Shown: in pieces, positions 1 through 6,400 of the stretch
Layout of the letters: every line of letters begins with the position of its first letter
Position numbering within the stretch: the stretch's first letter is position 1
NCBI GenBank assembly: GCA_002390165.1
Contig: DGOU01000128.1
Location: forward strand, 6,857-19,987
Reading direction: 5' to 3'
Length of the DNA stretch: 13,131 nt
From: Lutibacter sp. UBA4458
GTDB taxonomy: Bacteria > Bacteroidota > Bacteroidia > Flavobacteriales > Flavobacteriaceae
Position numbers and translations under genes: made by a program
The notes under the pieces: generated by a model
Databases searched by the model: none
The model's input: only the letters and a program-made list of their open reading frames with translations
What the model was told of the DNA's origin: nothing

Positions 1-576
1 GATAAAATTATTGCCGAACCAACAACTATTACAGGTTCTATTGGTGTTTTTGGTATGATTCCAAATGTAAGTGAGCTGGCAAATAAATTAGGAATAAATG
101 CAGAACAGGTTAAAACTAATAAAAGTCCTAGTTATAGTGTTTTTGAACCAATTTCTAGTGAATTTCAAAAGGTTACAAAGGAAGGTGTTGAAGCTGTTTA
201 TACTACTTTTGTAGGTAAAGTTGCAAAAGGAAGAAATTTAAGTGTGGCAACTGTGGATAGTATTGCTCAAGGAAGGGTTTGGACAGGAGTACAGGCAGTT
301 AATAATGGATTGGTGGATAAATTAGGTAATTTACATGATGCGGTAGTTGAAGCAGCAGGTTTAGCGGGTATCACAGATTATGGAATTAGAAATTATCCAA
401 GTTATCACATAGATTTTGAGGATAAATTCAGCAATTTACCTTTTGTAAAATCTAAAGAAAAATTATTAATAGAAGAATTTGGGCAAACTAACTATAGGAT
501 TTTTAAAAATTTAAAAAGTATTACTAATACCAAAGGAATACAAGCTCGTTTACCATTTGTATTAACTATAAACTAG
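1..576 (+). CDS. sppA: Signal peptide peptidase SppA, C-terminal part (5' end outside the window)
   Basis: SppA is a membrane-bound serine protease (Ser/Lys dyad, ClpP/crotonase fold) that degrades signal peptides left in the membrane after secretion. The frame is open from base 1, so this is the last 191 residues of a longer gene; the first internal ATG at 55 is not the real start. The first residues include GSIGVFG, a hallmark just downstream of the catalytic serine region. Further on, VDSIAQGRVWTG followed by GLVDKLG matches the conserved VWTG...A...GLVD...G block of the 67-kDa SppA type. The catalytic serine and lysine and the N-terminal membrane anchor must lie upstream, outside the window. 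The stop codon overlaps the 3' end of the convergent folA by 11 bp. The family assignment is secure; completeness and activity cannot be judged. Confidence 0.93.
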   Translation, partial: DKIIAEPTTITGSIGVFGMIPNVSELANKLGINAEQVKTNKSPSYSVFEPISSEFQKVTKEGVEAVYTTFVGKVAKGRNLSVATVDSIAQGRVWTGVQAVNNGLVDKLGNLHDAVVEAAGLAGITDYGIRNYPSYHIDFEDKFSNLPFVKSKEKLLIEEFGQTNYRIFKNLKSITNTKGIQARLPFVLTIN

Positions 577-1057
577 TTTTTCGGGTATAGGTTACAAAGC
601 TGTAATCGTATTTATTTTTGTCATCGGCTTTTAAATTCTGTCTAGTACTTTCTTTCCAAATAGATGCATCTATTTTTGGGAAATAAACATCAGCTTCAAA
701 GTTATGGTGTATCAAAGTAATATCTAAAACATCAGCAAAATTAATGGCTTGTTCATATATTTTAGCTCCACCTAAAATAAATACATTTTCATCTTTTTTA
801 GAAACTTCTAAAGCTTCTTTTAACGAATGAACAACAATACAACCATCTGCTTTATACTCATTATTTCTAGTAACAATAACGGTAGTTCTGTTTGGTAGTG
901 GTTTGCCTAGCGATTCAAAAGTTTTTCTACCCATAATTATATAATGATTTAAGGTAGTTTTTTTAAACCGAATTAAATCAGCAGGTAAATGCCAAATTAA
1001 TTGATTGTTTTTGCCAAGCGCATTATTATTGGCAACAGCCGCAATTATTGTAATCAT
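566..1057 (-). CDS. folA: Dihydrofolate reductase
   Basis: This enzyme reduces dihydrofolate to tetrahydrofolate with NADPH in the cytoplasm. It closes the cycle opened by thymidylate synthase, encoded upstream in the same direction. The 163-residue length is normal for bacterial DHFR. Visible motifs are the N-terminal beta strand ITIIAAVA with NNALGKNNQLIWHLP, the active-site acidic residue Asp27 in WHLPADL (same number as E. coli Asp27), MGRKTFESLGKPLP at 42-55 (NADPH-binding region) and FILGGAKIYEQA at 93-104 (glycine-rich cofactor loop). The gene ends the probable six-gene operon and starts 15 bp after the 2TM gene. Its last 11 bp overlap the sppA 3' end on the other strand, so no terminator can lie between the two. 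No resistance-type features are apparent. Confidence 0.97.
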   Translation of the reverse strand: MITIIAAVANNNALGKNNQLIWHLPADLIRFKKTTLNHYIIMGRKTFESLGKPLPNRTTVIVTRNNEYKADGCIVVHSLKEALEVSKKDENVFILGGAKIYEQAINFADVLDITLIHHNFEADVYFPKIDASIWKESTRQNLKADDKNKYDYSFVTYTRKTSL

Positions 1058-1072
1058 GTATAAGGGAGTAAA

Positions 1073-1441
1073 TTATAAAACTATTTCTTCATCTGTGTTA
1101 GGCAGTGGATTTTTCTCTATTTTTTTAGAAAGTTGAGCAATCTTTTTTTCTTGTTTTGCAACTAGTTTTTCCGTTTGTTGTCGTTGCCATTCTTTTCCTA
1201 AAAATCTATTTACAAAAAATACATTAATAAAATGGATAACTAATAAAAAAAACCAAATAGCTATTGCCCAAACAAACCAGTTTTCAATATAATTTTCACC
1301 TAGCTTTAAAAATTTATTTAAAACGATTAAAAATACAGAACCAATTAAAAAAAGCACAAAATGATAATACAACCGTTTTTTTTGTTGTACTCTAGTTCGT
1401 GCGTTTTCATACAATTCGTGTTGTTCAAGCTTGGCTTCCAC
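1073..1441 (-). CDS. Small 2TM-domain membrane protein
   Basis: This 122-residue protein has a charged N-terminus (about 1-25), two hydrophobic helices (about 26-45 and 53-76) separated by a short polar loop, and a strongly charged, probably coiled-coil C-terminal tail (about 85-115, rich in K, Q and E). The pattern of ARTRVQQKKRLYYH before the first helix, a WF...W segment at the second helix and a His/Phe-rich end matches the Bacteroidota 2TM domain family as I remember it. In some proteins that domain is attached to LytTR-type regulators or histidine kinases; here it stands alone. The molecular function is unknown. It sits 2 bp downstream of the 70-residue gene and 15 bp upstream of folA, so co-transcription with thyA and folA is likely. 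Both ends of the protein are predicted to face the cytoplasm (positive-inside inference). Confidence 0.82.
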   Translation of the reverse strand: MEAKLEQHELYENARTRVQQKKRLYYHFVLFLIGSVFLIVLNKFLKLGENYIENWFVWAIAIWFFLLVIHFINVFFVNRFLGKEWQRQQTEKLVAKQEKKIAQLSKKIEKNPLPNTDEEIVL

Positions 1442-1443
1442 AG

Positions 1444-1656
1444 TTACATGTTTTTAACCCATTCTTTAATGTAGCCAGTAAAATCTTCTGTTTCACTAAA
1501 ATGTTCGCTATGTAATTTTTCATTAGCCAATTTTAAAAAGTTTGCTAAGTTACTATCTGACATGTTTAGCAAGTTTTTTAATGAAAGTAAAACCTCATTA
1601 TCATTTAATTGGTTAATTTTTTCATTAATTTCTTTTTTTAATTCTTCTGTGTTCAT
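1444..1656 (-). CDS. Small alpha-helical protein of unknown function (70 residues)
   Basis: I do not recognise a named family. The ATG at 1656 gives a compact 70-residue product beginning MNTEELKKEINEKINQL. A longer reading from 1710 would add 18 basic and hydrophobic residues and overlap the end of thyA by 17 bp; I prefer 1656 because the N-terminus then begins a clean amphipathic helix and a short A/T-rich leader precedes it. The visible sequence is a charged helix (2-19), a leucine-rich second helix (21-31) and a final acidic/aromatic segment ending KEWVKNM. The N-terminal helix-loop-leucine helix resembles small antitoxin-like proteins common in Bacteroidota, but no partner toxin is next to it, so this is only a resemblance. 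It is 37 bp after thyA and 2 bp before the 2TM gene, which supports translation within the operon. Confidence 0.65.
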   Translation of the reverse strand: MNTEELKKEINEKINQLNDNEVLLSLKNLLNMSDSNLANFLKLANEKLHSEHFSETEDFTGYIKEWVKNM

Positions 1657-1693
1657 AATATATATTTTTAATTTTTTTAATCTAGTTTGGTAG

Positions 1694-2518
1694 TTAAATA
1701 GAAACAGCACCTTTAATATGAGGATGCGGATTATAATTTACTAAGTTAAAGTCTTCAAATTTAAAATCAAAGATATTTTTAATATTTGGGTTGATTTTCA
1801 TTTGAGGTAACTCTTTCGGAGTTCTGGATAATTGTAAATTAATTTGTTCTAAATGATTGTTGTAAATGTGCGCATCGCCAAATGTATGCACAAAATCACC
1901 AGGTTTTAAATTACAAATTTGTGCAACCATTAAAGTTAGTAATGCATAAGAAGCAATGTTAAAAGGAACACCTAAAAAAGCATCTGCACTACGCTGATAT
2001 AATTGACAAGAGAGCTTTTCATCTGCAACATAAAATTGAAAAAAGGCATGGCAAGGAGGTAAAGCAGCTTTGCCATTTGCAACATTTTCAGAAAAAGAAA
2101 CGGTAGTATCTGGTAAAACACTTGGATTCCAAGCAGAAATTAACATTCTTCTACTATCAGGATTAGTATTAATAGTTTCTATTACTTGTTTTATTTGATC
2201 AATTCCTTCGCTATTCCAATTACGCCATTGATGACCATAAACTGGACCTAAATCTCCATTATCATTTGCCCAAGCATTCCATATTTTAACGCCATTTTCA
2301 GTTAAATAAGAAATGTTTGTATCGCCTTTTAAAAACCACAATAGTTCATGAATAATAGATTTTAAGTGCAATTTTTTAGTGGTAAGCATAGGAAATCCTT
2401 CCGCTAAATTAAAACGCATTTGATACCCAAAAACACTTTTTGTACCTGTGCCGGTTCGGTCTTCCTTTTGTGTGCCGTAATCACGAATGTGCTCTATTAA
2501 ATCTAAATATTGCTTCAT
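1694..2518 (-). CDS. thyA: Thymidylate synthase (ThyA type)
   Basis: ThyA methylates dUMP to dTMP using 5,10-methylenetetrahydrofolate, releasing dihydrofolate, which the nearby folA product recycles. The protein has 274 residues. Visible motifs are EDRTGTGT at 19-26 with the phosphate-binding Arg21, the [19 protein letters not shown] block at 50-68, the two arginines of DSRRM at 121-125, the catalytic cysteine Cys156 in [12 protein letters not shown], the dUMP-binding QRSAD at 175-179 and [11 protein letters not shown] at 182-192, and the C-terminal YNPHPHIKG. It is about ten residues longer than E. coli ThyA because of an insertion at about 139-152, just before the catalytic cysteine. It lies 24 bp after nupG in the same direction, consistent with one operon. 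Identification is secure. Confidence 0.98.
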   Translation of the reverse strand: MKQYLDLIEHIRDYGTQKEDRTGTGTKSVFGYQMRFNLAEGFPMLTTKKLHLKSIIHELLWFLKGDTNISYLTENGVKIWNAWANDNGDLGPVYGHQWRNWNSEGIDQIKQVIETINTNPDSRRMLISAWNPSVLPDTTVSFSENVANGKAALPPCHAFFQFYVADEKLSCQLYQRSADAFLGVPFNIASYALLTLMVAQICNLKPGDFVHTFGDAHIYNNHLEQINLQLSRTPKELPQMKINPNIKNIFDFKFEDFNLVNYNPHPHIKGAVSI

Positions 2519-2542
2519 TTAAAATTATTTTTAGGAAGGGTT

Positions 2543-3784
2543 TTAATGATTAACGTTTTTTATAGCATCTGGATTGTGCTTGTATTTAAATAATATAGCA
2601 AAAGATATTGTTATAACTAACGCATAAGCTGCAAAAATAAACCATATTGTTTGCCAATCTTTACTACCATTTTGTGTAAATAAATCAACTATAAATCCAC
2701 TTCCATAAGCTCCTAAAACAGCTCCTAAACCATTGGTCATTAACATAAATAAACCTTGTGCACTTGATCTCATAGAAGGTTTTGATTCTTTTTCAACAAA
2801 AAGAGAGCCAGAAATATTGAAAAAGTCAAAGGCCATACCATAAATAATCATAGATAAGATTAGAAATATTAGACCTCCACCCGGATTACCAATTCCGAAG
2901 AACCCAAATCTAAGAACCCAGGCTAACATACTCATAAGCATTACTTTTTTAATGCCAAATTTTTTCAAAAAGAAAGGAATAGTTAAAATAAAAAGAGTCT
3001 CAGAAATTTGAGATAAGGTCATCAAAAATAAGGAATGTTTTACTGCAAAATAACCAGCAAAATTTACTTTAAAATCTTCTAAAAAAGGAACACCCCAAAT
3101 ATTTGTTACTTGTAGAGCTGCGCCTAATAACATTGAAAATATAAAGAAAACGGCCATTTTTTTATCTTTAAATAAGGAAAATGCATCTAAGCCCAAACGT
3201 TGAGCTATAGATTTTTTTTCAGTAGAACTACTTGGCTTAACAGCTGGTAATGTAAATGAATAAATACCTAAAACTATTGAGGCAATTGCTGATACTAAAA
3301 ATTGCTCTTTTCCTATTTTCCAACCAGACATATCAACTATCCAAGCAGCTAAAATAAAGCCCACAGTTCCCCAAACTCTAATGGGAGGAAATACCTTAAT
3401 AATGTCAAATCCTTTTTTCTCTAAAATAGCGTATGAAATGGAATTATCTAAAGCAATTGTTGGCATATAGAACATAGAAATTAAAAATATAATTATATAA
3501 AAAGTGTCGAAATCAGTAACTCCTGAAATCCAAAATAAAAGGACTCCTAAAATTAAATGACTTAGGCCAAAAACACGTTCTGCATTTAAATACTTATCGG
3601 CTACAATACCCATAATTGCTGGCATAAATAAGGATGCCAGACCTAAAGTGCCATAAACAGCACCTATTTGTAAGCCTGTAAATTTTAAAGTAATATACAT
3701 ATATGCACCTGCGGAAAGTAACCAAGCTCCCCAAGCAAAAAATTCTAAAAAATTTAATACGATTAATCGAAATTTAATGTTCAT
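2543..3784 (-). CDS. nupG: Nucleoside:H+ symporter, NupG-like (MFS)
   Basis: This is an inner-membrane importer of nucleosides driven by the proton gradient, in the nucleoside/H+ symporter branch of the major facilitator superfamily. The 413 residues are highly hydrophobic, consistent with 12 membrane helices and a central cytoplasmic loop around 185-205. It aligns with E. coli NupG (418 residues) nearly end to end: shared blocks include FPPIRVWGT (132-140), LGLDAFSLFK (198-206), SQISETLFILTIPFFL (258-273), AFDFFNISGS (318-327) and the ending FKYKH. Residues I recall as substrate-site residues in E. coli NupG have counterparts here (Arg136, Thr140, Phe143, Gln225, Asn228, and Gln259/Glu262 for 261/264). 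It starts 6 bp after the upstream gene and precedes thyA by 24 bp, fitting nucleoside salvage beside dTMP synthesis. Exact substrate range is not readable. Confidence 0.95.
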   Translation of the reverse strand: MNIKFRLIVLNFLEFFAWGAWLLSAGAYMYITLKFTGLQIGAVYGTLGLASLFMPAIMGIVADKYLNAERVFGLSHLILGVLLFWISGVTDFDTFYIIIFLISMFYMPTIALDNSISYAILEKKGFDIIKVFPPIRVWGTVGFILAAWIVDMSGWKIGKEQFLVSAIASIVLGIYSFTLPAVKPSSSTEKKSIAQRLGLDAFSLFKDKKMAVFFIFSMLLGAALQVTNIWGVPFLEDFKVNFAGYFAVKHSLFLMTLSQISETLFILTIPFFLKKFGIKKVMLMSMLAWVLRFGFFGIGNPGGGLIFLILSMIIYGMAFDFFNISGSLFVEKESKPSMRSSAQGLFMLMTNGLGAVLGAYGSGFIVDLFTQNGSKDWQTIWFIFAAYALVITISFAILFKYKHNPDAIKNVNH

Positions 3785-3790
3785 TGTTTG

Positions 3791-4402
3791 TTATGTTCTT
3801 TTATTGATTTCATCACGAATTTTAGCGGCTAATTCGTAGTCTTCTTTTTGAATAGCTTCATTTAGTTTTTCGTGTAATTGTTTGAGAGTATCTTTTGAAA
3901 AGGAAGATTCTTTGCTTTCAATAGAGGATTCTTCATCCATTAAGTTTTCAATACTTAATTTATCTTTTTCCACATTTAATTCATCCTTAAATTTTAGATA
4001 AATACCAGCTTTATCTAAAATATTTTCGTAGGTAAAAATAGGAGCGTTAAAACGTGTAGCTAAGGCAATAGCATCAGAAGTTCTAGTATCTATAATTTCT
4101 TCAATATGATCACGTTCACATATTAAACTAGAGTAAAAAACGCCATCTACTAACTTATGAATAATTACTTTTTTGATGGTTATATGAAACCTATCAGCAA
4201 AACTTTTAAATAAATCATGAGTAAGTGGCCGTGGAGGTTTTATAGCTTTTTCTAAAGCAATGGCGATAGATTGCGCTTCAAAAGCGCCAATAACAATGGG
4301 TAAAGTTCGGGTACCTTTTACTTCACTTAATACTAATGCATAAGCACCACTTTGAGTTTGGCTGTAGGATATACCTTTAATATTTAAACGGACTAAGCTC
4401 AT
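3791..4402 (-). CDS. Bifunctional nuclease (BFN) domain protein with C-terminal UVR motif
   Basis: The 203-residue cytoplasmic protein has two recognisable parts. Residues about 1-135 form the BFN (DNase/RNase) domain, seen in VRLNIKGISYSQTQSGAYAL, PIVIGAFEAQSIAIALE (35-51), RPLTHDLF (58-65) and RTSDAIALATRFNAPIF (107-123). A low-complexity acidic/serine linker (about 138-170) leads to a UvrB/UvrC-type helical hairpin (about 172-203, LHEKLNEAIQKEDYELAAKIRDEI), a protein-protein contact motif. BFN proteins have been reported with nuclease activity, and the fused UVR motif suggests contact with a repair or other protein complex; the real substrate is unknown. It is the first gene of the operon and lies 6 bp upstream of nupG. 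Its start codon is only 12 nt beyond the U-tract of the etfA terminator, and I see no convincing separate promoter. Confidence 0.9.
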   Translation of the reverse strand: MSLVRLNIKGISYSQTQSGAYALVLSEVKGTRTLPIVIGAFEAQSIAIALEKAIKPPRPLTHDLFKSFADRFHITIKKVIIHKLVDGVFYSSLICERDHIEEIIDTRTSDAIALATRFNAPIFTYENILDKAGIYLKFKDELNVEKDKLSIENLMDEESSIESKESSFSKDTLKQLHEKLNEAIQKEDYELAAKIRDEINKRT

Positions 4403-4414
4403 AATTTAAAATAT

Positions 4415-4461
4415 AAAAAACGGTCTAATTATAAGGACATCGTTGTCCAATAATCAGACCG
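4415..4461 (-). terminator. Rho-independent terminator after etfA
   Basis: Read on the minus strand this is a long hairpin: outer stem CGGTCT/AGACCG, a G-U wobble, middle stem ATTAT/ATAAT, a one-base bulge, and inner stem GGACA/TGTCC around a 4-nt loop, about 17 pairs in all. Six U residues (complement of A4415-4420) follow at once. It lies 27 bp beyond the etfA stop codon and separates etfBA from the next operon. The U-tract ends just 12 nt before the start codon of the BFN gene. Confidence 0.9.
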
Positions 4462-4487
4462 CCTTTTAGAGGCACAATTTAATAAAA

Positions 4488-5450
4488 TTATGCGTTATTT
4501 GCTTTAAATTCTTTTAACTTTTCAATTAATTTAGGAACAACTTCAAAAGCATCGCCAACAATTCCGTAATCTGCAGCTTTAAAGAAAGGAGCTTCTGGAT
4601 CATTATTAATAACCACTTTTACTTTAGAGGAATTAACTCCAGCTAGATGTTGAATAGCGCCTGATATACCAACTGCTAAATATAAATTGGATGCTACAGG
4701 TTTACCTGTTTGCCCAACGTGTTCACTATGAGGTCTCCATCCTAAATCAGAAACTGGTTTAGAGCATGCAGTTGCTGCTCCTAAAACTTCCGCTAATTCT
4801 TCAATCATTCCCCAATTTTCTGGTCCTTTCAATCCTCGTCCTCCAGAAACTACTAAATCTGCATCTGCAATAGTAATTTTTCCCGTAGTTTTTTCAATAG
4901 ATTCAGATTTTAAATTACAAGTAATTAATTCAGGAGAAAACTTCTCTGTGCTTCCTGAAACCGGGATTTCTTGAACACCAACCGAATTTTTTGCTAGAGT
5001 TAGCACTTTGGTATCGGTTAAAATTTGAGTATTGTTAAATGCTTTATTTGAAAATGTTTTTCTTTTAACGGTAAATGGATTTGTGGCACTAGGTAAAGCA
5101 ACTACATTGCTTGCATAACCTGCATTTAATTGTACAGCTACCATAGATGAGGCATATAATCCGTTAGCATTTGCTTCAATAATAACAACCGTTGCATTTT
5201 CTTTTTCTGCGGTTTGTTTTATAACGTTAGCAAATATTTTTGCGTTGAAATTTTTTAAAGCATCATTAGAAACAGAAACTACTTTTTCTGCTCCGTAAGT
5301 ATATAATTCTGTAGTATCATTTGCATTTATTGCTAATACCACCAAGTTTGTTTGCATTTGCTCAGCAACTTTTTTTCCGTAAGCAGTTGCTTCAAAAGCT
5401 GGTTTTTTAAATTTTCCTTCCGATGTTTCGGCATAAACTAAAACTGACAT
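4488..5450 (-). CDS. etfA: Electron transfer flavoprotein, alpha subunit
   Basis: EtfA binds the redox-active FAD and, with EtfB, carries electrons from acyl-CoA and other dehydrogenases towards the quinone pool. The 320-residue length is normal. The N-terminal domain (about 1-185) has the expected nucleotide-binding-like fold with MSVLVYAE and the LNAGYASNV segment. The C-terminal FAD domain is unmistakable: SGGRGLKGPENW at 202-213, GATACSKPVSDLGWRPHSEHVGQ at 224-247 (with the arginine that contacts the flavin), and the family signature LYLAVGISGAIQHLAGV at 256-272, followed by NNDPEAPFF and ADYGIVGD. It lies 32 bp downstream of etfB in the same direction, forming the two-gene operon, and ends before a strong terminator. 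No dehydrogenase partner or ETF:quinone oxidoreductase is encoded in the window. The sequence alone does not settle whether this ETF is bifurcating; the ordinary type is more likely. Confidence 0.97.
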   Translation of the reverse strand: MSVLVYAETSEGKFKKPAFEATAYGKKVAEQMQTNLVVLAINANDTTELYTYGAEKVVSVSNDALKNFNAKIFANVIKQTAEKENATVVIIEANANGLYASSMVAVQLNAGYASNVVALPSATNPFTVKRKTFSNKAFNNTQILTDTKVLTLAKNSVGVQEIPVSGSTEKFSPELITCNLKSESIEKTTGKITIADADLVVSGGRGLKGPENWGMIEELAEVLGAATACSKPVSDLGWRPHSEHVGQTGKPVASNLYLAVGISGAIQHLAGVNSSKVKVVINNDPEAPFFKAADYGIVGDAFEVVPKLIEKLKEFKANNA

Positions 5451-5482
5451 ATGTTTTTTTGATATTAAGTATTAGACAATAA

Positions 5483-6229
5483 TTAAATTACTTTGGCTTC
5501 ATTATGTAATAAATCCACTAATTCTCCCACATTTTCTGCATCTACCAATTTACAAGCTCCTTTTGCTGCTTGTTTTTCAAAAGAAATAATATTGGTTTTT
5601 GCTTCTGCATTGTTAGGTTCTACAACTGTTAATGGTTTTTTTCGAGCCATCATAATTCCTCTCATATTCGGAATTCGTAAATCTTTTTCTTCAACAATTC
5701 CTTTTTGACCAGCAATTACTATAGGTAAATTTCCAGAAAGAACTTCTTTTCCACCATCAATTTCTCTTGAAATGGTAACTTTTTCACCTTCAATGTCAAT
5801 ACCTATACAAGCATTTATAAAATTGTAATTTAATATAGAAGCCATCATTCCAGGAACCATTTCTCCATTATAATCAATAGATTCTCTACCTGCCATAATT
5901 AAATCGTAGTTACCGTTTTTAGCAACTTCTGCAAGTTCTTTAGCAACGGCAAATCCGTCAATAGCTTCCGCATTAACTCTTATGGCATCATCTGCACCAA
6001 TAGCTAAAGCTTTACGCAAAGTAGGTTCGCTAGTAGCATTTCCTACATTTACAACAGTAACCGTTGCTCCTTGTTTTTCTTTAAACCACATTGCTCTGGT
6101 AAGTGCAAACTCATCAAAAGGGTTTATTACATATTGCACACCAGTACTATCAAATTTTGAATTATCTTCTGTAAAATTTATTTTTGAAGTAGTATCTGGA
6201 ACGTGACTAATACAAACTAATATTTTCAT
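5483..6229 (-). CDS. etfB: Electron transfer flavoprotein, beta subunit
   Basis: EtfB is the partner of EtfA and in typical ETFs holds a structural AMP and the loop that recognises dehydrogenases. The 248-residue length is normal. Motifs include MKILVCISHVPDT at the N-terminus, VINPFDEFALTRA at 34-46, LRKALAIGADDAIRV at 71-85, and AGRESIDYNGEMVPGMMA at 113-130 (nucleotide-binding loop). The block LRIPNMRGIMMARKKPL at 184-200 corresponds to the conserved P-x-x-R/M-x-x-MxAKKKP region. It is the first gene of the etfBA operon. Upstream, on the minus strand, there is only a one-mismatch promoter -7 element, and an 18-bp perfect palindrome lies where the -33 region would fall, suggesting that the operon is controlled by a repressor. 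Confidence 0.96.
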   Translation of the reverse strand: MKILVCISHVPDTTSKINFTEDNSKFDSTGVQYVINPFDEFALTRAMWFKEKQGATVTVVNVGNATSEPTLRKALAIGADDAIRVNAEAIDGFAVAKELAEVAKNGNYDLIMAGRESIDYNGEMVPGMMASILNYNFINACIGIDIEGEKVTISREIDGGKEVLSGNLPIVIAGQKGIVEEKDLRIPNMRGIMMARKKPLTVVEPNNAEAKTNIISFEKQAAKGACKLVDAENVGELVDLLHNEAKVI

Positions 6230-6284
6230 TTTATTATTATTTAAATAGTTGGATTAAAATTAATCAAGTTTTTTGTAATTGCTA

Positions 6285-6292
6285 CGAAGTTA
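6285..6292 (-). promoter_or_regulatory. Weak candidate -7 element for etfBA
   Basis: On the minus strand this reads TAACTTCG, one mismatch from the Bacteroidota -7 consensus TAnnTTTG. It would give a leader of roughly 50 nt before etfB. No TTTG is present at the expected -33 spacing; that stretch is instead occupied by the 6309-6326 palindrome. An activator-dependent or repressed promoter is possible, but a chance match is also quite possible. Confidence 0.25.
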
Positions 6293-6308
6293 CTATTTTT
6301 TTTTAAAA

Positions 6309-6326
6309 TACTATGCATGCATAGTA
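6309..6326. promoter_or_regulatory. 18-bp perfect palindrome, candidate operator
   Basis: TACTATGCATGCATAGTA is self-complementary over all 18 positions with no spacer, which fits the binding site of a dimeric regulator (for example TetR- or MarR-type) better than an RNA hairpin, because there is no loop. It lies in the divergent etfB/pdhB intergenic region, 79 bp from the etfB start and 22 bp upstream of the -33 element of the pdhB promoter. By position it would overlap the -33 region of the weak etfBA promoter. The regulator is not encoded in the window. Confidence 0.6.
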
Positions 6327-6347
6327 AAATATTATTATGAGTATAAG

Positions 6348-6379
6348 TTTGATAGAAAAAATAGAAATGCGTAATTTTG
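6348..6379 (+). promoter_or_regulatory. Bacteroidota-type promoter for pdhB
   Basis: TTTG at 6348-6351 and TAATTTTG at 6372-6379 match both halves of the Bacteroidota housekeeping promoter (TTTG / TAnnTTTG) with a 20-bp spacer, the preferred distance. The predicted transcription start is around 6385, giving a leader of only about 15 nt before the ATG at 6401. The leader is A-rich and has no Shine-Dalgarno sequence, as usual in this phylum. Confidence 0.8.
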
Positions 6380-6400
6380 CAAATTCTAAAAAATGATAAA

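Noticed and set aside
1444..1656. Antitoxin of a toxin-antitoxin pair
   Set aside because: The small helical protein resembles antitoxin N-termini, but its neighbours are thyA and a 2TM membrane protein with no toxin-like fold, so there is no partner to support this.
1657..1710. 18-residue N-terminal extension of the small gene after thyA
   Set aside because: The extra residues are basic and hydrophobic, overlap the thyA coding end and do not resemble a signal peptide; the internal ATG at 1656 begins a regular helix.
5493..6206. Open frames on the plus strand opposite etfB
   Set aside because: They lie antisense within a clear etfB coding region, lack any recognisable motif and are explained by the codon pattern of the real gene. 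The same applies to frames opposite pdhB (6790-7017) and hppA (10664-10963 and 11963-12361).
6377..6400. N-terminal extension of pdhB from a TTG start
   Set aside because: The TTG lies inside the promoter -7 element, so it would not be transcribed, and the family begins at the MKTIQF position.
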